Shown here: piece by piece, positions 32,264 through 44,815 of the stretch | Position numbering within the stretch: the stretch's first letter is position 1 | Layout: every line of letters begins with the position of its first letter | Assembly: GCA_037179385.1 (NCBI GenBank) | Contig: CM074181.1 | Span: 51,279,797-51,343,796, forward strand | DNA length: 64,000 bases | Reading direction: 5' to 3' | Source: Holothuria scabra | Taxonomy: Eukaryota; Echinodermata; Holothuroidea; Aspidochirotida; Holothuriidae | Translations under genes and position numbers: made by a program | Notes under the pieces: model-generated | What the model saw: only the letters and a program-made list of their open reading frames with translations | Database searches by the model: none | What the model was told of the DNA's origin: nothing

Positions 32264-32321
32264 AAACACGTTTCTGAGGAAGGGGCCGGTGGTCCTGAAA
32301 GCTAAATATATGCTCTTGTTT
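32264..32321 (+). ncRNA. Hammerhead-ribozyme-like fold (PLE-B 3' UTR)
   Basis: The core CTGAGGA (32274-32280) fits CUGANGA. Stem II is AGGGGCC paired with GGTCCT (A-U, two G-C, G-U, one mismatch, C-G) over 32281-32296. GAAA is at 32297-32300, the palindromic stem III is AGCT, and the cleavage-site base is A32304. Stem I is short next to the core (TT/AA), with an outer AAACA/TGTTT (32264-32268 and 32317-32321) across an internal loop. It lies about 185 bp after the nuclease stop, farther than in the other families. Confidence 0.5.
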
Positions 32322-32377
32322 TACCAGTTTTTACTATTTGTTTTATGTTTTTACTGGTGTGGTGCTTTTCCATTTGG

Positions 32378-32775
<398 letters not shown>

Positions 32776-32821
<46 letters not shown>
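32776..32821. repeat. (TA)n microsatellite
   Basis: TA run between the truncated tRNA-bearing repeat and the 65-bp satellite. Confidence 0.9.
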
Positions 32822-32827
<6 letters not shown>

Positions 32828-32844
32828 ATTATATGTAATCCTGT

Positions 32845-33190
32845 AATGGTATTTCAATCAGCTTTATCTGGCTTGATATGGCCATATCAAACTTTATTTG
32901 CATATCTGGGAGGGCATTTCATCAAGTTATATCTTGCCTGATATGGCCATATCAAACTTTATTTGTATATCTGGGAAGGTATTTCATCAAGTTATATCTG
33001 GCTTGATATGGCCATATCAAACTTTATTTGCGTATCTGGGAAATCATTTCATCAATTTATATCTGGCTTGATATGGCCATATAAAACTTTTTTTGCATAT
33101 CTGCACCTTTCTTGAATCAAGTTGTATCTTCCTTGATATGGCCATAAAAAAATTGATATATTATATCAAGGCATCTTAATCTGGCTGTAT
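32845..33190 (+). repeat. 65-bp tandem satellite, about 5 units, with an 18-bp palindrome
   Basis: GATATGGCCAT begins at 32875, 32940, 33005, 33070 and 33135, a strict 65-bp period. Good units contain the perfect palindrome TTGATATGGCCATATCAA (one unit reads GCCTGATATGG on its left), plus a TTATATCTGGC segment. The last unit decays into the 3' side of the F2 element. Confidence 0.85.
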
Positions 33191-33650
33191 ATCTGGCTTG
33201 ATATGGACTACGGCTGATGTGAGGCATTTCTCATCAAGGGGAGAAGAAGGTTTGACCCTACAGTTATAGCCGTGATTTGGTGTTAGAGTATTCTTTGAAA
33301 GCACCTTAGGGTTGTGTTTGTCTATGACAGCTTTCATGTTTTTCATGCAACTATAACTAACTTTCACAGTGTTTTTGTTAAGTATTTTTATTTAAGTATA
33401 TTTATTATAATGACCTCCCTATGCCTTTGCTTCCTCGTTCGTCTTGGGGTTTGCAGTCTCTCACCGGGGTACTCCAGTTTATGCTGAAAGCCGCTGGAGT
33501 CCAGTGTCTTTTGATAGGCAGGCGCTGCAGCGTCAAAAGCTGATTGATTGCAAGAGAGCTCAGCAATACGTTTGTTTACAGCCATGGGGGTCAGTGACCT
33601 CAAACCATAGCCATAGCCATGGTGGGGAATATTGTATTTAGGAGCTCCCC
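33176..33650 (-). pseudogene. YRDDG-family element, copy F2: inverted C-terminal half
   Basis: The minus strand reads TPMAVNKRIAELSCN, FDAAAPAYQKTLDSSGFQHK and then, in another frame, MKVSYSCMKNMKAVIDKHN and a Cys-rich CRVKPSSPLDEKCL linker. This is the region that follows the RT in this family and precedes a GIY-YIG domain. The nuclease itself is lost at the 65-bp satellite. The half lies upstream of, and inverted to, the RT half at 33660-34560. Confidence 0.6.
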
Positions 33651-33659
33651 TTCCCCTCT

Positions 33660-34568
33660 TTCAACACAAACTAAAAAATGACGTCAAGAAAACGTCATCG
33701 CTTAACAAAGTTCTAATTCCTGCCGATAAAACCTGAAATTTATACGCAGGTAACCCAGATGATTACACCAAGCTCCTTAATGACAACATTACACAAAACT
33801 ACAAAGTTGCTGACGCATCTCTTGTTGCTGACAACAACAAAGAACAGACAGAAATTGTCTCTAAGATTGATATCCAGGACCGTATCAATCACATGAAGGA
33901 GTGAGAAGCTTTCATCACTGTCAAGGACCATAAAGAAAATTTCCCCAACAAAATATCATGCAGATTAATCAGCCCTGCCAAAAACGAGATGGAACGAGTC
34001 CGCAAAATTATCCTTGAGCGTGTAAATGAAAACCTGAGGGCCGCCAAGAAAGTTAATCAGTGGAGAAGCACATCCGCTGTAATCGACTGGTTTACTTCCC
34101 TTAAGGATAAGCAGTCCCGTACCTTTATGGTCTTTGATATTGTAGACTTTTACCCCTCCATATCCCAAGAGTGACTTACCACCGCCCTTACATGGGCTAA
34201 ACAGCGTGCATATCTCGACACTGGACTTCTCTATCATCATGCATGCTAGAACGTCCGTCCTGTTTAGTAAAAATACAACCTGGTTGAAACGAAGCAACCC
34301 CCACTCCTTTGATGTCACAATGGGCACTTTCGCTGAGATATGTGAACTGGTCGGCCTTTATATCCTTTACAGCTTTGGGAAGCACAATTATGTCTCCGAT
34401 GTTGGACTTTACAGGGATGACGGGCTTGCATTCTTGAGCAATCGCTCCGGAAGGCTCGCTGACAGAGCCCGCAAGGATTTCATTAAAATTTTCAACGCGT
34501 TTTTCCTGAAAATTACTATCAAAACTATTCTTGAAGACTTGAGTTCATTATTAACCGATATCCCCTGA
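33660..34568 (+). pseudogene. YRDDG-family element, copy F2: N-terminal and RT half
   Basis: Continuous homology to copy F1 without its 1-kb insert: SLNKVLIPADKT, stop, KLLNDNITQNYKVADASLVAD, then AFITVKDHKENFPNKISCRL, NPAKNEMERVRKII-like sequence, MVFDIVDFYPSISQ (motif A), stop, SFDVTMGTF and VGLYRDDGLAFL (catalytic YRDD, about 34400). It diverges after LKITIKT at 34530. Stops at TGA near 33730 and after SISQE show it is dead. Confidence 0.65.
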
Positions 34569-34989
34569 AGATCGCATTGATTTGTGAGAAACTACGTGAT
34601 GCCGTTTAATTTACTTCAAGTCGTTTTTTCACTTTAGTCCGAGCAACCGTTTATGAGTCACACTGGTTTCCTGTTGTATGTATACTGTACACAGTACAGT
34701 AACGTAACAAATTGGCTAACACGGTGTTTGTACGTTTTTGTTACAGTGCAGTACAGACAGATAGCTATACCAAATTTACGCGAACGTGGTACGTACCTCG
34801 ATACAATTTGTAAGTAAAAGTGAAATGTTTAGCGAGAAAAGCTCAAAATGGAGGGCTGCTATACTAGCCATTGTGATCAACGTAGCCTAAGTCAAGAGTG
34901 CTAGCCTACGCGGTGTATCATGGCATGGATCAACTGCATGTTTTCACTTTTATTTAAGCCATGGCTCGCATGAAGACTCTGTCAAGTGT

Positions 34990-35105
34990 TATCAGACTAA
35001 CGTTAAGCCTAGGCTAGGAGGCAAGACTCGTTTGTACTAACGTTAGCCCTCGCTGCTGAGTGTTAACGTTAGCCCCAACGTTAGTCCTAACTTAACGTTA
35101 GGGCT
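34990..35105. repeat. Cluster of AACGTTAG motifs
   Basis: AACGTTA(G) occurs six times in about 115 bp; its core TAACGTTA is self-complementary. Function unknown; it could be worn tandem repeats. Confidence 0.5.
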
Positions 35106-35241
35106 TATTTGATAACAAACTCCGATTTTAGCTGTTCAGAAACAGGGAATATGCTGCTAGGCTATCTAGCTCTTCACCGACCAGAGAGTAGAATGGACGG
35201 TGAAATATCTTCTTTGAATGGTACCTCTTTAATGATGGTTG

Positions 35242-35281
35242 CCGGACAACTCCCACCGGACAATTCCCACCCGGACAACAA
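35242..35281 (-). repeat. Short 15-bp repeat related to 44816-45012
   Basis: Three CCGGACAA(C/T)TCCCAC-type units; read on the minus strand they match the AATTGTCCGGGTG units of the larger array. Confidence 0.6.
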
Positions 35282-37390
35282 GCATGCAGACGATATATGA
35301 TCCCGACGATTGGCAAACCGGGCCGTTGTTACCCTTGCAGTTATCACAGTTATATGTAGAGCGGTAATATGTGAGTAAAAAATACCGGTCAACACGATTT
35401 TGAGTAGGATATTTCAATGAAAAAAACGGATTCAGAATTTACCGAAGTAGTGGTAAGCAACGATAAGAAATCTAGAATGCACTGTGAGTAGTCAAGCACG
35501 ACTTTGCACACATTCGGTGCAAGCCTCGGCGAACCAACAGTAAGGGTACGAGGGAATCCTTGCTAATTTAGGGGATAAGATATATTTCATATTTTAAAAA
35601 CAGAAAAAGGCCTGCATCAACTCCCTTAAATGCACTTTTGTTCCATTTTGTATTAAATGTGAAGTTAACGGACTGGTACGGGTCCCAACATTCTAGCCCT
35701 TTCAAAGTACTGGCTTCCTCATTAGCCGAGTGCATTACATCAAAGTATGATGAAATGTTCTTCACCCTTCGAGTTACAAATGTTCAAGAACGACGGGAAA
35801 CCCTCTTAGAGGGCCGGTGAACAGCTTCCTGTAAGGGGTAGATGCGCACTGTTCAACAAGGTGTTTTTGATTGGCCTCTGTCATTGTATTGTATCGACTG
35901 TATTCTATGTTCGAGTTAGGGATAAGGTTAGTGACTATGGTTATCGTTAAACAGATAGGGAATTTCTTGTTTGACAGTACACATCGGCCTCCTGAAAGAG
36001 GGTACTCAAACTCAGTAATTTTATTGCACTGTGGTTTATCTATACCACGCTTTCGGCGGGCATTTTCACCAGGTAACATTTACTTGTTTTAACTATACTC
36101 TTCCCCCGTATTACTCCGCAAGTAATAAAGGAGAAAAAAATCAAGTGCCCAACACTTAAAGGTGCCCTACATAAAAGGTTAGATGCTGAGGCTTCAAACT
36201 CCAGCAACCTAAACCAAAGTAAACAGAAGGCTGAGATTATCAATGCAAAGGGATTGGAGAAATAGGGGGATTTGGATTATTTGCAGGTTTTCAAAAGGTT
36301 TTTTGGAACAATGATTTAAAGAATGAAATTTCCGGAAGATAAATGCATGGTAAAAATCTCTTGGTTTGAATATCTAGCGAAATGGTACTAGAACTGCCAA
36401 AAAAGTGTCGTAAAAGAGAGTCTGCATCTCCTTTCGTTAAGTTCGTGTCTCATTTTATAATGACACACACCGGAAAGGACCCTTTATGTGCCCACTAAAG
36501 TTCGTCTTACAAAAGTTGGAAAAATAACTGTCATTTTATACAGGTGAATTAAGATGATAAAACCTTTGAAAATGTTTGGGGGTGGGGACCATTTCCTCCG
36601 CTGCATGCGACCTAAGGCATTACTGGTTTACAGGGATACAGTATAGATTTATATGATATGCGAGATGATGTACGAGAAGTAAATTAAACCTGATTCATGA
36701 GGCAGTATATTTAAAAGTGGTGACCGCAAAGAAAAACAACGCTGGGACCAGAGAGTTACTAGACAATCTCTAGCAGCTCACTTTGGGACAGCGTTTGAGC
36801 CTGTAGTTTTCATTTCCCGAAAGGGATTGGTATGAAATCGCGAATACATGACCTTTGCAAAATTAAGGTAAGTTTGTGCCTTTAAGTAATGGCCTTCACT
36901 ATGGTTAGTTGACTTCTCTAACGTTGGCATTAAGGAAACGTTCCACAATTTAGTTTGGGTTCTAAAATTTTAAAACGTATACGTTTTAATAGGTCACTAA
37001 ATGCTCAAACAGGTTAGATACATTTCAAAGGATGTTAAAATATTTCTCACATCAAAAGTTATCGTCCATCAAGGTTCAAAAATGTAGTAAAAAATCCATT
37101 CATCACGTACAATACATTGTGAAACAAATAGTTACAATATGTGTTTTCATTCCAAACAATGCTATCTTTTGAGAAACAGTGTTCACGTGAAAATTTGTCT
37201 CTTTAAAGGTTTGAATCAACAAGTCCAATTTCAATCAGTTAAGCTTGGTATTGGCTTCAGAAAGTGAACAAAAGTAATAGCTCTGCCTTGTTCTCCAATA
37301 ATGAAGGAGTACCTGTTGGGATTATGATTATATTCTAATTCCTCTATCTCATTAGTCCCCCGTTTCATTAGTCCCCCGTCTCACTGGTTC

Positions 37391-37415
37391 CTTAACCCTA
37401 ACCCTAAACCCTAAG
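37391..37415 (-). repeat. Short interstitial telomere-like tract
   Basis: CTTAACCCTAACCCTAAACC continues to CTAAG: about three TTAGGG units on the minus strand with slight irregularity, between ATTAGTCCCCCG repeats and a GGGGGACTA segment. Confidence 0.55.
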
Positions 37416-37734
37416 ACGAATTACGTTAAATGGGGGACTATAGAGCGGACCCTCCGTAGTATACGCCAACCAGGATGACACACCTCCCTGCGCCAACACT
37501 AAAACGCGCGATCCTACTACCTTAGTTTTTGCAAACTAAGTCATGCCCGCACGACTACAGAGGTATTTCCTTTCGAGAAACCAAAGAGTCCCACTTTCTC
37601 AAGTGCCTGTTCTTTCCATAGAGGACATGATATAGAACACTACATTCTGTTTTATGGTTTTCCTTTCAATTTTGACTTTTGCAGATGTTCTGGGACAAGC
37701 CCCTACAACTCAGTGTGAAGAATATGGTAGTGTA

Positions 37735-37832
37735 GTTTTGAAGTTTGCGAAGTGTACGATTTTGAAAAAAAAAATAATCCAATGTTTTGAAGGTTGCGAA
37801 GTGTCCGGTTTTGAAAAAAAAAATAATCAAAT
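37735..37832 (+). repeat. 49-bp tandem duplication
   Basis: Two units beginning GTTTTGAAG at 37735 and 37784, each ending in an A9-A10 run followed by TAATC. Confidence 0.7.
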
Positions 37833-38408
37833 GTTTTGGGAGGGGGGTAATTTTCAATGGTGACTGCTTCCAGAGAAATTGACTGGGGAATTTTTAACCC
37901 CAGCCTAACGGACGAATCGCTAAGCCAAAGCCTCGGGGGACTGATTATCTCTTCAAGCTATTTGTCTTTTATATGCCGTTGATTCGGCGTAATTCATGGT
38001 CATCTTTGGGGGAAATCATGCTTACTCCAGCGAATGAAACATTTTTTCATCATACATAATGATTCCAATTTTAAGTTCGTAAATACATCAGTCAATTTGC
38101 TGAGGATCATAGGCGGCGATCTGTCTTTGAAAGTGTGGGGATATAGTTGGTGTCTTACTATCTAAGCGGAACGCCACCATTACTTGGCGCGGAACGTTAA
38201 AGGATAATTTCTGCCAAAAATACGCACGAGATCACGTGCCCTTCCCGGGTTATCTAACGTGATATCATAGCAACTGCCAGAAGCGTATTTTATAAACAGG
38301 TAAAATGGACTATCGTAAAATGAATGTTAAAGTTAAATTTGTCTGATTGCCATAAAAGGGGGATTAATTTTCTGAATCGAGTGAAAAGAACACCATCAGA
38401 TCATTAAG

Positions 38409-39121
38409 CAGCGGCGTAGCTATACTTTTCCGGTCGGGTGCGGGCGGGGGCAAGCCAAACCACCCAAATTTACCGGTTTTTTTTTCATCGTGAACGTCAT
38501 TGCTCTGAGGTCGTGATTTGGGACGCGCGAAGCTCTATTCAGCAAAGTTTTGAAAATGTGGAACTTGTATGGGAGAAAATTTTGGATTCTGGGTTCTCCA
38601 TAAAAGGAAATGTGAAAAATTCGGTGTAACTGAAGAGTCTGTTTCCTTATTGGCAAGTTTGAGATTGCACAGCTACCAAAGATTGTTTTTGTTACACAGT
38701 GTCATATATGACCTACAAATTGAGGCTGTAAATCGATATTTTAAGGGTCAAGAGCTTATATATGGGAAAATTGGAAATTTAATGATAGAAAATTCATGAA
38801 AATAGCACTTTATTTGTCGATATCACTTGATGATCTGGTGATTTTGTCATTTCCAGAGTTCAGAAAGTGTTACCAAACTGATTTATGACGGAACACGACT
38901 GCAAGGAGTTAAATGAGAATTTTTGGGCGCAAAGCACGCGGGCAGTCTTTCATATTTCAAACAAATAATTACATACACTTACCTTTTCTTGAAGAAAATT
39001 AGACTGAAGAAAAAGTAAAAAAAAAAGAAAAAACACTATAGTTGACCGATGTCACAAATACCAAATTTCCGAATTTTAGCCAGGGGGAAATTGCCCCCTG
39101 TCCTCTGTAGCTTCGCCACTG
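38409..39121. mobile_element. hAT-like non-autonomous element, 713 bp, with TSD
   Basis: Inverted ends are CAGCGGCGTAGCTA and TAGCTTCGCCACTG. The 8-bp flanks are TCATTAAG (38401-38408) and TCATTGAG (39122-39129), one mismatch. The interior resembles 1449-2262. No transposase. Confidence 0.7.
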
Positions 39122-39129
39122 TCATTGAG

Positions 39130-42100
39130 TATCATTTATTTCTTTATATTGCATATCTTCCATTCCCATAATACTCTTTGTTTACTTATCCAAGGCGTTT
39201 TGGTACATATCACAGCATTTCAATTTTCTTGTAGACACTCCTCAGGCTCTTTATAGTTGTATAATCAATAGATTTGTATATTTTGAAGTAAAAATCACTG
39301 TAAGAACCTCCAGGGTGTGCAAAACTGTCAAGCCACATTCATACGTTGCCTTCTTTTTTTAGAGGAACGGTTAAATGTTTTATTTGAAAGCGCGGATTTT
39401 GTAATCTTTTAATTTTCCGTTCTATTAAAGAAATTTTCATATTAGCATATTTTTAACGTAGTTCCGAATATGAAGGTTGGTTTTCATGGGGAGGATATAG
39501 TGCACAGCACCCCCTATCCAATTCCATGGGGGGTATATCTATCCATCCCCCAGGATCGTCATCCATGCTGAGGATGATAGTAGTGTATGGGGACCGGAAA
39601 CAGCAAGAGGTTTGGTGAAGTTTGATTGAGTTGATTGAGTGAGCTGTCCTACAGGAAGTAGGGCCGCTTTCGCTTCTCACGCGGAAGCCCTTATCTCGAT
39701 TCCCAGGTCGAGTCATAGCAAGGACTCTAAAAATTGGAATATACTGCCTCTGTGAGTGATGTTCCGCATAAACATTGGAGTAGGGTAAATAAGTCAGTGA
39801 ACCACTACTTGAAAAAAGGACGCGGACGAGGCCGACTCAACTTGCAACAATAGCTTGGAGACTGGGACGAAAAACTCCATCTAACTAATTAACTAAAGCG
39901 TTAGGAATATGACTAGAAAGGGAACATGCCGTACAGCCTTCAACCAGGTAAGCCGAACCCTGGATCGTGTCCAAGACCGGATTTATCTAGCAACAATGTA
40001 CCCATACGAAGGCAAGCGCACACGCACATACTCAAAAGACCAAATTTACATACACACTCACAGTGATACGCACATGCACTCAAATTGACGTTTTGTGGAA
40101 GCGCTTCCCACAATGTTAAATTTTGTCTTTTCTGCTTGTTGTTTTTCTTGTTATTTTAAATCTATTTGAATTATTGGAGGGGCAAAAAACGTGTTCACCC
40201 CCATATTTTCATTGGAGTGGCAATTGCCTACCTGCCCCCCCCCCTTCCATGATTGACGTCACTGTCCAAGCATGGAGTGCAGCAAGTGTTTGATAACCTT
40301 TGTTCTAATTTAGAATATGCCAATTCAAAATCAAATGGTTAAAGCATTTGGTAAAATACGAGATTTGCATCGAAAATTTTGACTTGAGGTTAGATCGCTC
40401 TTGCCTTCTGTACGTTTGTTGATTAGTAATATTTACCTTATACACGTTAGAAAACTTTGTTCAATCGGTCACATCGCTTTTACACGGATCAATCGCAGTG
40501 GGCCGTATACATGCTTGCTTTCTACGATGCATGCTCCGAACCCCGGGCCCGGCACGAAATAAACGTGCATGCCACTAATATACACATATCAGCATATTGT
40601 ACATTCTTAAACTAAAGGGCGTTCAAACGTAGAGACACATCGGAGCATATTGCTCTGTCGAAATTCCAGGAAATTGGAGAAACATTAAACGCAAGTTTTT
40701 AAATGTATACAGGTGCCGTCATGATCAATTTATAAAACGAATGTAACACTCACAAATTTGGTGACCAAAGGGTTCTAAATAAATTGATGATATAAATACA
40801 CATAAAACGATAGCAAACACCACGCGTTCTGGAAAAATAATAGAAAAACGGACCAACGTAGGACAGCATCCCTCTTTCATGACTGTGTCATATGATAAGT
40901 ATCTGGCGTTTAAGCCCACCTAATATTGTAATCAATCTGCTTAATATTATAATGAGCTTACTTTAAATAATAATAAACCTAATTGACCTACTAAATGCCG
41001 CGCATTTGAGGAAAAATGTCCTACATTTCGTTAATGGCGACATTTCCAATCAATTTTGTCACTAACTAGTCTCTTCTGCTGTACGAAACTTTTTCTAAGA
41101 CATCGGTTTGTTTCTTGATGGGAATCGGCTGATAAACGGAACGAGACAAATATGGTCATGTTATCGTAAGAAACCAACCAAAATAATGTTGTCATGCTTA
41201 TTAATGGCCAATTTTGTTTGCGTTTCGCGCAATTTAATCTTTGCTTGTTTTGATTTTTTCTTTCATATATTATTGATAATTCTATCCCGTTTTTCTTGCT
41301 ATGATTTACACTTCATTCCTCACTGGGACCAACCTGCATGGGAAAAGGGGTGCGCGTGGCATTGATTTTTCATTTCCCCAAAAGACGTGATAAAATTGTC
41401 ATTAAATACCTTCCTGGCTGAGAAATTTCTTCGACAGAGTCAATGGTTTACTTTCATTATGCCCTTTTATAAATCTTGCTAAAAATGTCAATGTTTTGCG
41501 CGCTGTGTGCGTTTCTAGCCTTACCTTGGTGTTGTCCATATTACTAATACCCGCATTTCACCTTTGGTAAAATGTTTACCCAAGAAATCTCTTAAATTTA
41601 TTCTGGCATAGCCATATGGGGCCAAGGGATCAACCAAATACGCATTACCCATACACACTTGAAAGAAGTACAATTCATTCGTCGACGTTTATCCCTACAG
41701 TCCGTTTGAAGTAAAGCCCCCCCCCCCCACCCTCCAAAAAAATCCAAAAACAAAAACGAAAACAAAATTATTTGAAAGTCTACTAGATTTGTTACTTATT
41801 TTACTGGATTTGGCAAGAGTATTGTCGTCGATTGTCTTTAGTCACTGGAGCTTTTTTTACTAATGCTTTAATAAAACAGATGACTGAAGTATTTCAAATT
41901 AAGCGTTTATAATTTGCAAACCGTTATTACATTTGTACTGACACGCTCTCAATTTTTTTCTAACATATTTGGAATTTCGCATTTTGGGACAGGAAATTCA
42001 CCGAATACTTCTCAATGTCTCTTACATAGTGAGAAGCAGTAGGTTATTTGCCAGGGGTGGGTCAGGGAGCAAACAGCCTCTCTTCAGATTGGTTCGACGG

Positions 42101-43815
42101 AAAAATGAGCTCAATCCACCGCGTTCAAAACAAAAAAGAAAAAATAAGGAAAGAAGAAAGGGAGAATCAAAGAGAAAGGGAAAAGAAGAAGAGTGAAAGG
42201 GAAAGAGAATATTTAACTTCAGACAGGCTTCCACAAATTCCTTTTTCGTTACTTGTCTATCGGGCTGGCAGTTCTTTATGTATCATTGTCCTCATGCATA
42301 TCTATTTGTCCACTTCAAGTGTGCCTTTGTGACGGAGACTTTCAAACGATACTTGCCCGACGGGCTATGAGACACTGAGCAGTGTCCTTGCCCTTGTAAT
42401 TCTTACTTGTCTCATACTGTGGGGCGCGGGATTTGCCTGCTTCAGATATGAAAGGAATTGAAAAGTTCTGACCCTTTTCTAAAAACCCGTGGAAGTTACA
42501 AGTGAAATTCTTCATGAATGTCCTTCAGATAAAAGCAGAGAAAATTCTTGAAAATGTTTTTGGTCCCATACTCTACCTATAACATTACATAACATACAGG
42601 AAATATCGTATGTTTACCTGTTAAGCTTTGTTATCGTACTCCAGATAATCAGTAGTTGTAGTGACCCGCTTTTCGAAAAGAAGCTAACTCAAGCTAACTT
42701 GAATTTCGGGCAAGGGCATGGAAAAAGTCGGGTAGTCATTTATTGAAGAGTCCCCAATCTTGAGAGCCCCAATGTTTTCAAAATTTTGCCTGAACGAAAC
42801 AACGCATTACAGTAACAATAAAATTTTCACGAAATATCGAAACAATTACAGGAATTTCGACTCATTCGGGCAGCTTATTCAAACAAGTATTATTCAGCCT
42901 TGTTTCATAGACTTGGTCGACACTAGGCCTGCACGTTTCGGGCAGAATTTGCAGAAATGTGTGAGTTGACTTCAATTGCCAGATCAGGCCTATATGGGAA
43001 GACGGGAGTGTACAGTTGTATGCAATTGCTAAAATTTTGCCCGAAAATGGCATTTGATCCTTCTATGTGGTAATAATCTGATCATTGTGAAGGCTAATTT
43101 ACTCATTTGTATCAAAGCGAGCATGTTATTGCAAACAAAAACTCAAAATAATGACTGCTTATATTCTATTCACAAGCCTGCAAATGCAATTTCCGGGCAT
43201 CTGAGAGGTCGCAGTGTTTCAAAATTTTCTGTAGGCTCATGCGCTAACTAAACGTTTTGCCCAGTTTATTCTTTCGCATGGGCGTCCGGAAGGGAAAATC
43301 AAACTAGTGAAAAAACAGTTTCTACTCGTGAAATATGCGGATATTTGACCAGGAATAGCAAAAAAGAAGATAGTATGCTGAATAGTGAAATCGTAATTTG
43401 GGGACCGTCATTCGTGATATCTATTGAAAATCTGTAATTGTAAAAAATATGCCAAAATTGTACTAATTGTCAGGTATGTAGTGTGGATAAGGCATCGGAC
43501 TATTGATGAATGCGTTGGTCTTGGTTTGGTCCCGTGGTGATCTCAAGTGGCGACGCGCGAATGTAACTGGGATATACAAAGCGAATATGGGGGGGGGGGG
43601 GGAGATTCATACTTGGGTAACGAATATAGGCCTATATAGGCTGTTTGGCAGTTGTAAGTTTTATCGGGCATAGGCATGCGAGGCTTTGACCAAAAGGCAG
43701 ATTCCCCTTCAACAATTTTTACATTGAAAATTCTAAAAATCTAAAAATTACAGACATGAAATTCCTGTTTCAAGGCTGGGTACATGCAGCTTAGAACACT
43801 CACCAGGTGTCGTTT
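39130..43815. other. Unassigned non-coding DNA
   Basis: About 4.7 kb without a supported gene. It holds homopolymer C or G runs (near 40238, 41718, 43587) and an 85-bp nearly pure purine tract (42126-42212). Confidence 0.45.
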
Positions 43816-43894
43816 CCGGCCATCTGGAGGGTTTGTAAGGCCCAAAGTTTTCTTGGACGGTCCGCGCCAATCTATGGTGGTGCTCCGCTTAAAT
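43816..43894 (-). repeat. Dispersed GCGCCACCATTGG repeat, single unit
   Basis: The minus strand reads GAGCACCACCATAGATTGG, then CGCGGACCGTCC and CCTCCAGATGGCCGG, matching the 51147-51790 array units. Confidence 0.6.
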
Positions 43895-44815
43895 AATGTA
43901 CACAATTCAATCATCCATGAATGACCTTGCCCCCCCCCCCCCCCCCCGTAAAAATTTCTGCGGACGCCCATGGTCTTTCGGGTGGAGTTATATATTTCGG
44001 GCAGAAAAATCTCCTTCCTCAACTGGAATATGCTTCTAAACGCCTTTGGTCTTGCTCCACGTAAATTTCTTATATAAGAATCAACAACCCTACTAGGATT
44101 CTGAATAATGGTAAATATGGTCATTTACCTCCTTGGCAAGTGAACCCAGATACTGATGAGAAGTAAATTAGTGTTGGAAGACACCTGACTACTGTAGGTT
44201 ATACTTATATACCGTACAACTGAAAACTTTTTATTTGCTAGGAAAAATTTTCCTTAGGACAGTTCAGTTCGGGCTCAGTGTGCCAATGTTCCTTTGCAGA
44301 GCAATTCATTGTTTGGGTAATTGAAACCCAAAAAATACTTCAATTGATGTTAAATGTTACATCAGATTGCATCTAAGGGAACTTAAATATTCAAATATTT
44401 CCTTAGACCCCCTCCCCCATACCGGCGATCAGACCTTGTGCAATTGGCTACTCAAATAAAAACATCCTGGCTACGCCATGGCTTAGGCCAGTCTCATTTG
44501 GGGCTTCTGAAACATCAAACCGCAGTAGCCGAGGGGGGGGGGGGGGGGCTTCGCCCCCAAACATCCACGGCGCACAAACGGTATCTAAATTCGATTTCAA
44601 TTTTCAATTCTAACATATTTAGATACCCCAGTTATATGAATGTGAAACATTACAATCTGATATAATCGCAGTTAAAACCTTTCTTGCAGGAAACAGATAA
44701 GCCTACATTTTAAGTCACATAGTATATTATGATTGTGGGATGAGCTTTCCTGCCCATCTTTAAGGAAATGGCATGATTGAGAGCAATTCGTGGCGGAGAT
44801 TCGTACGTAAGAATG
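43895..44815. other. Unassigned non-coding DNA
   Basis: C-run at 43929-43947 and G-run near 44535; nothing else recognisable. Confidence 0.45.

Larger units (their letters stand above)
34569..37390. other. Unassigned non-coding DNA
   Basis: No gene seen. It contains the AACGTTAG cluster and the short 15-bp repeat listed separately, and TACAGTACAG motifs near 34685. Confidence 0.45.

Noticed and set aside
32845..33190. Regular 65-bp spacing as a CRISPR array
   Set aside because: The whole 65-bp unit is repeated, with no unique spacers, and the context is an animal genome.
42126..42212. Purine-rich tract as a Lys/Glu/Arg-rich protein
   Set aside because: Low-complexity purine DNA gives charged peptides in any frame; no other coding signal.
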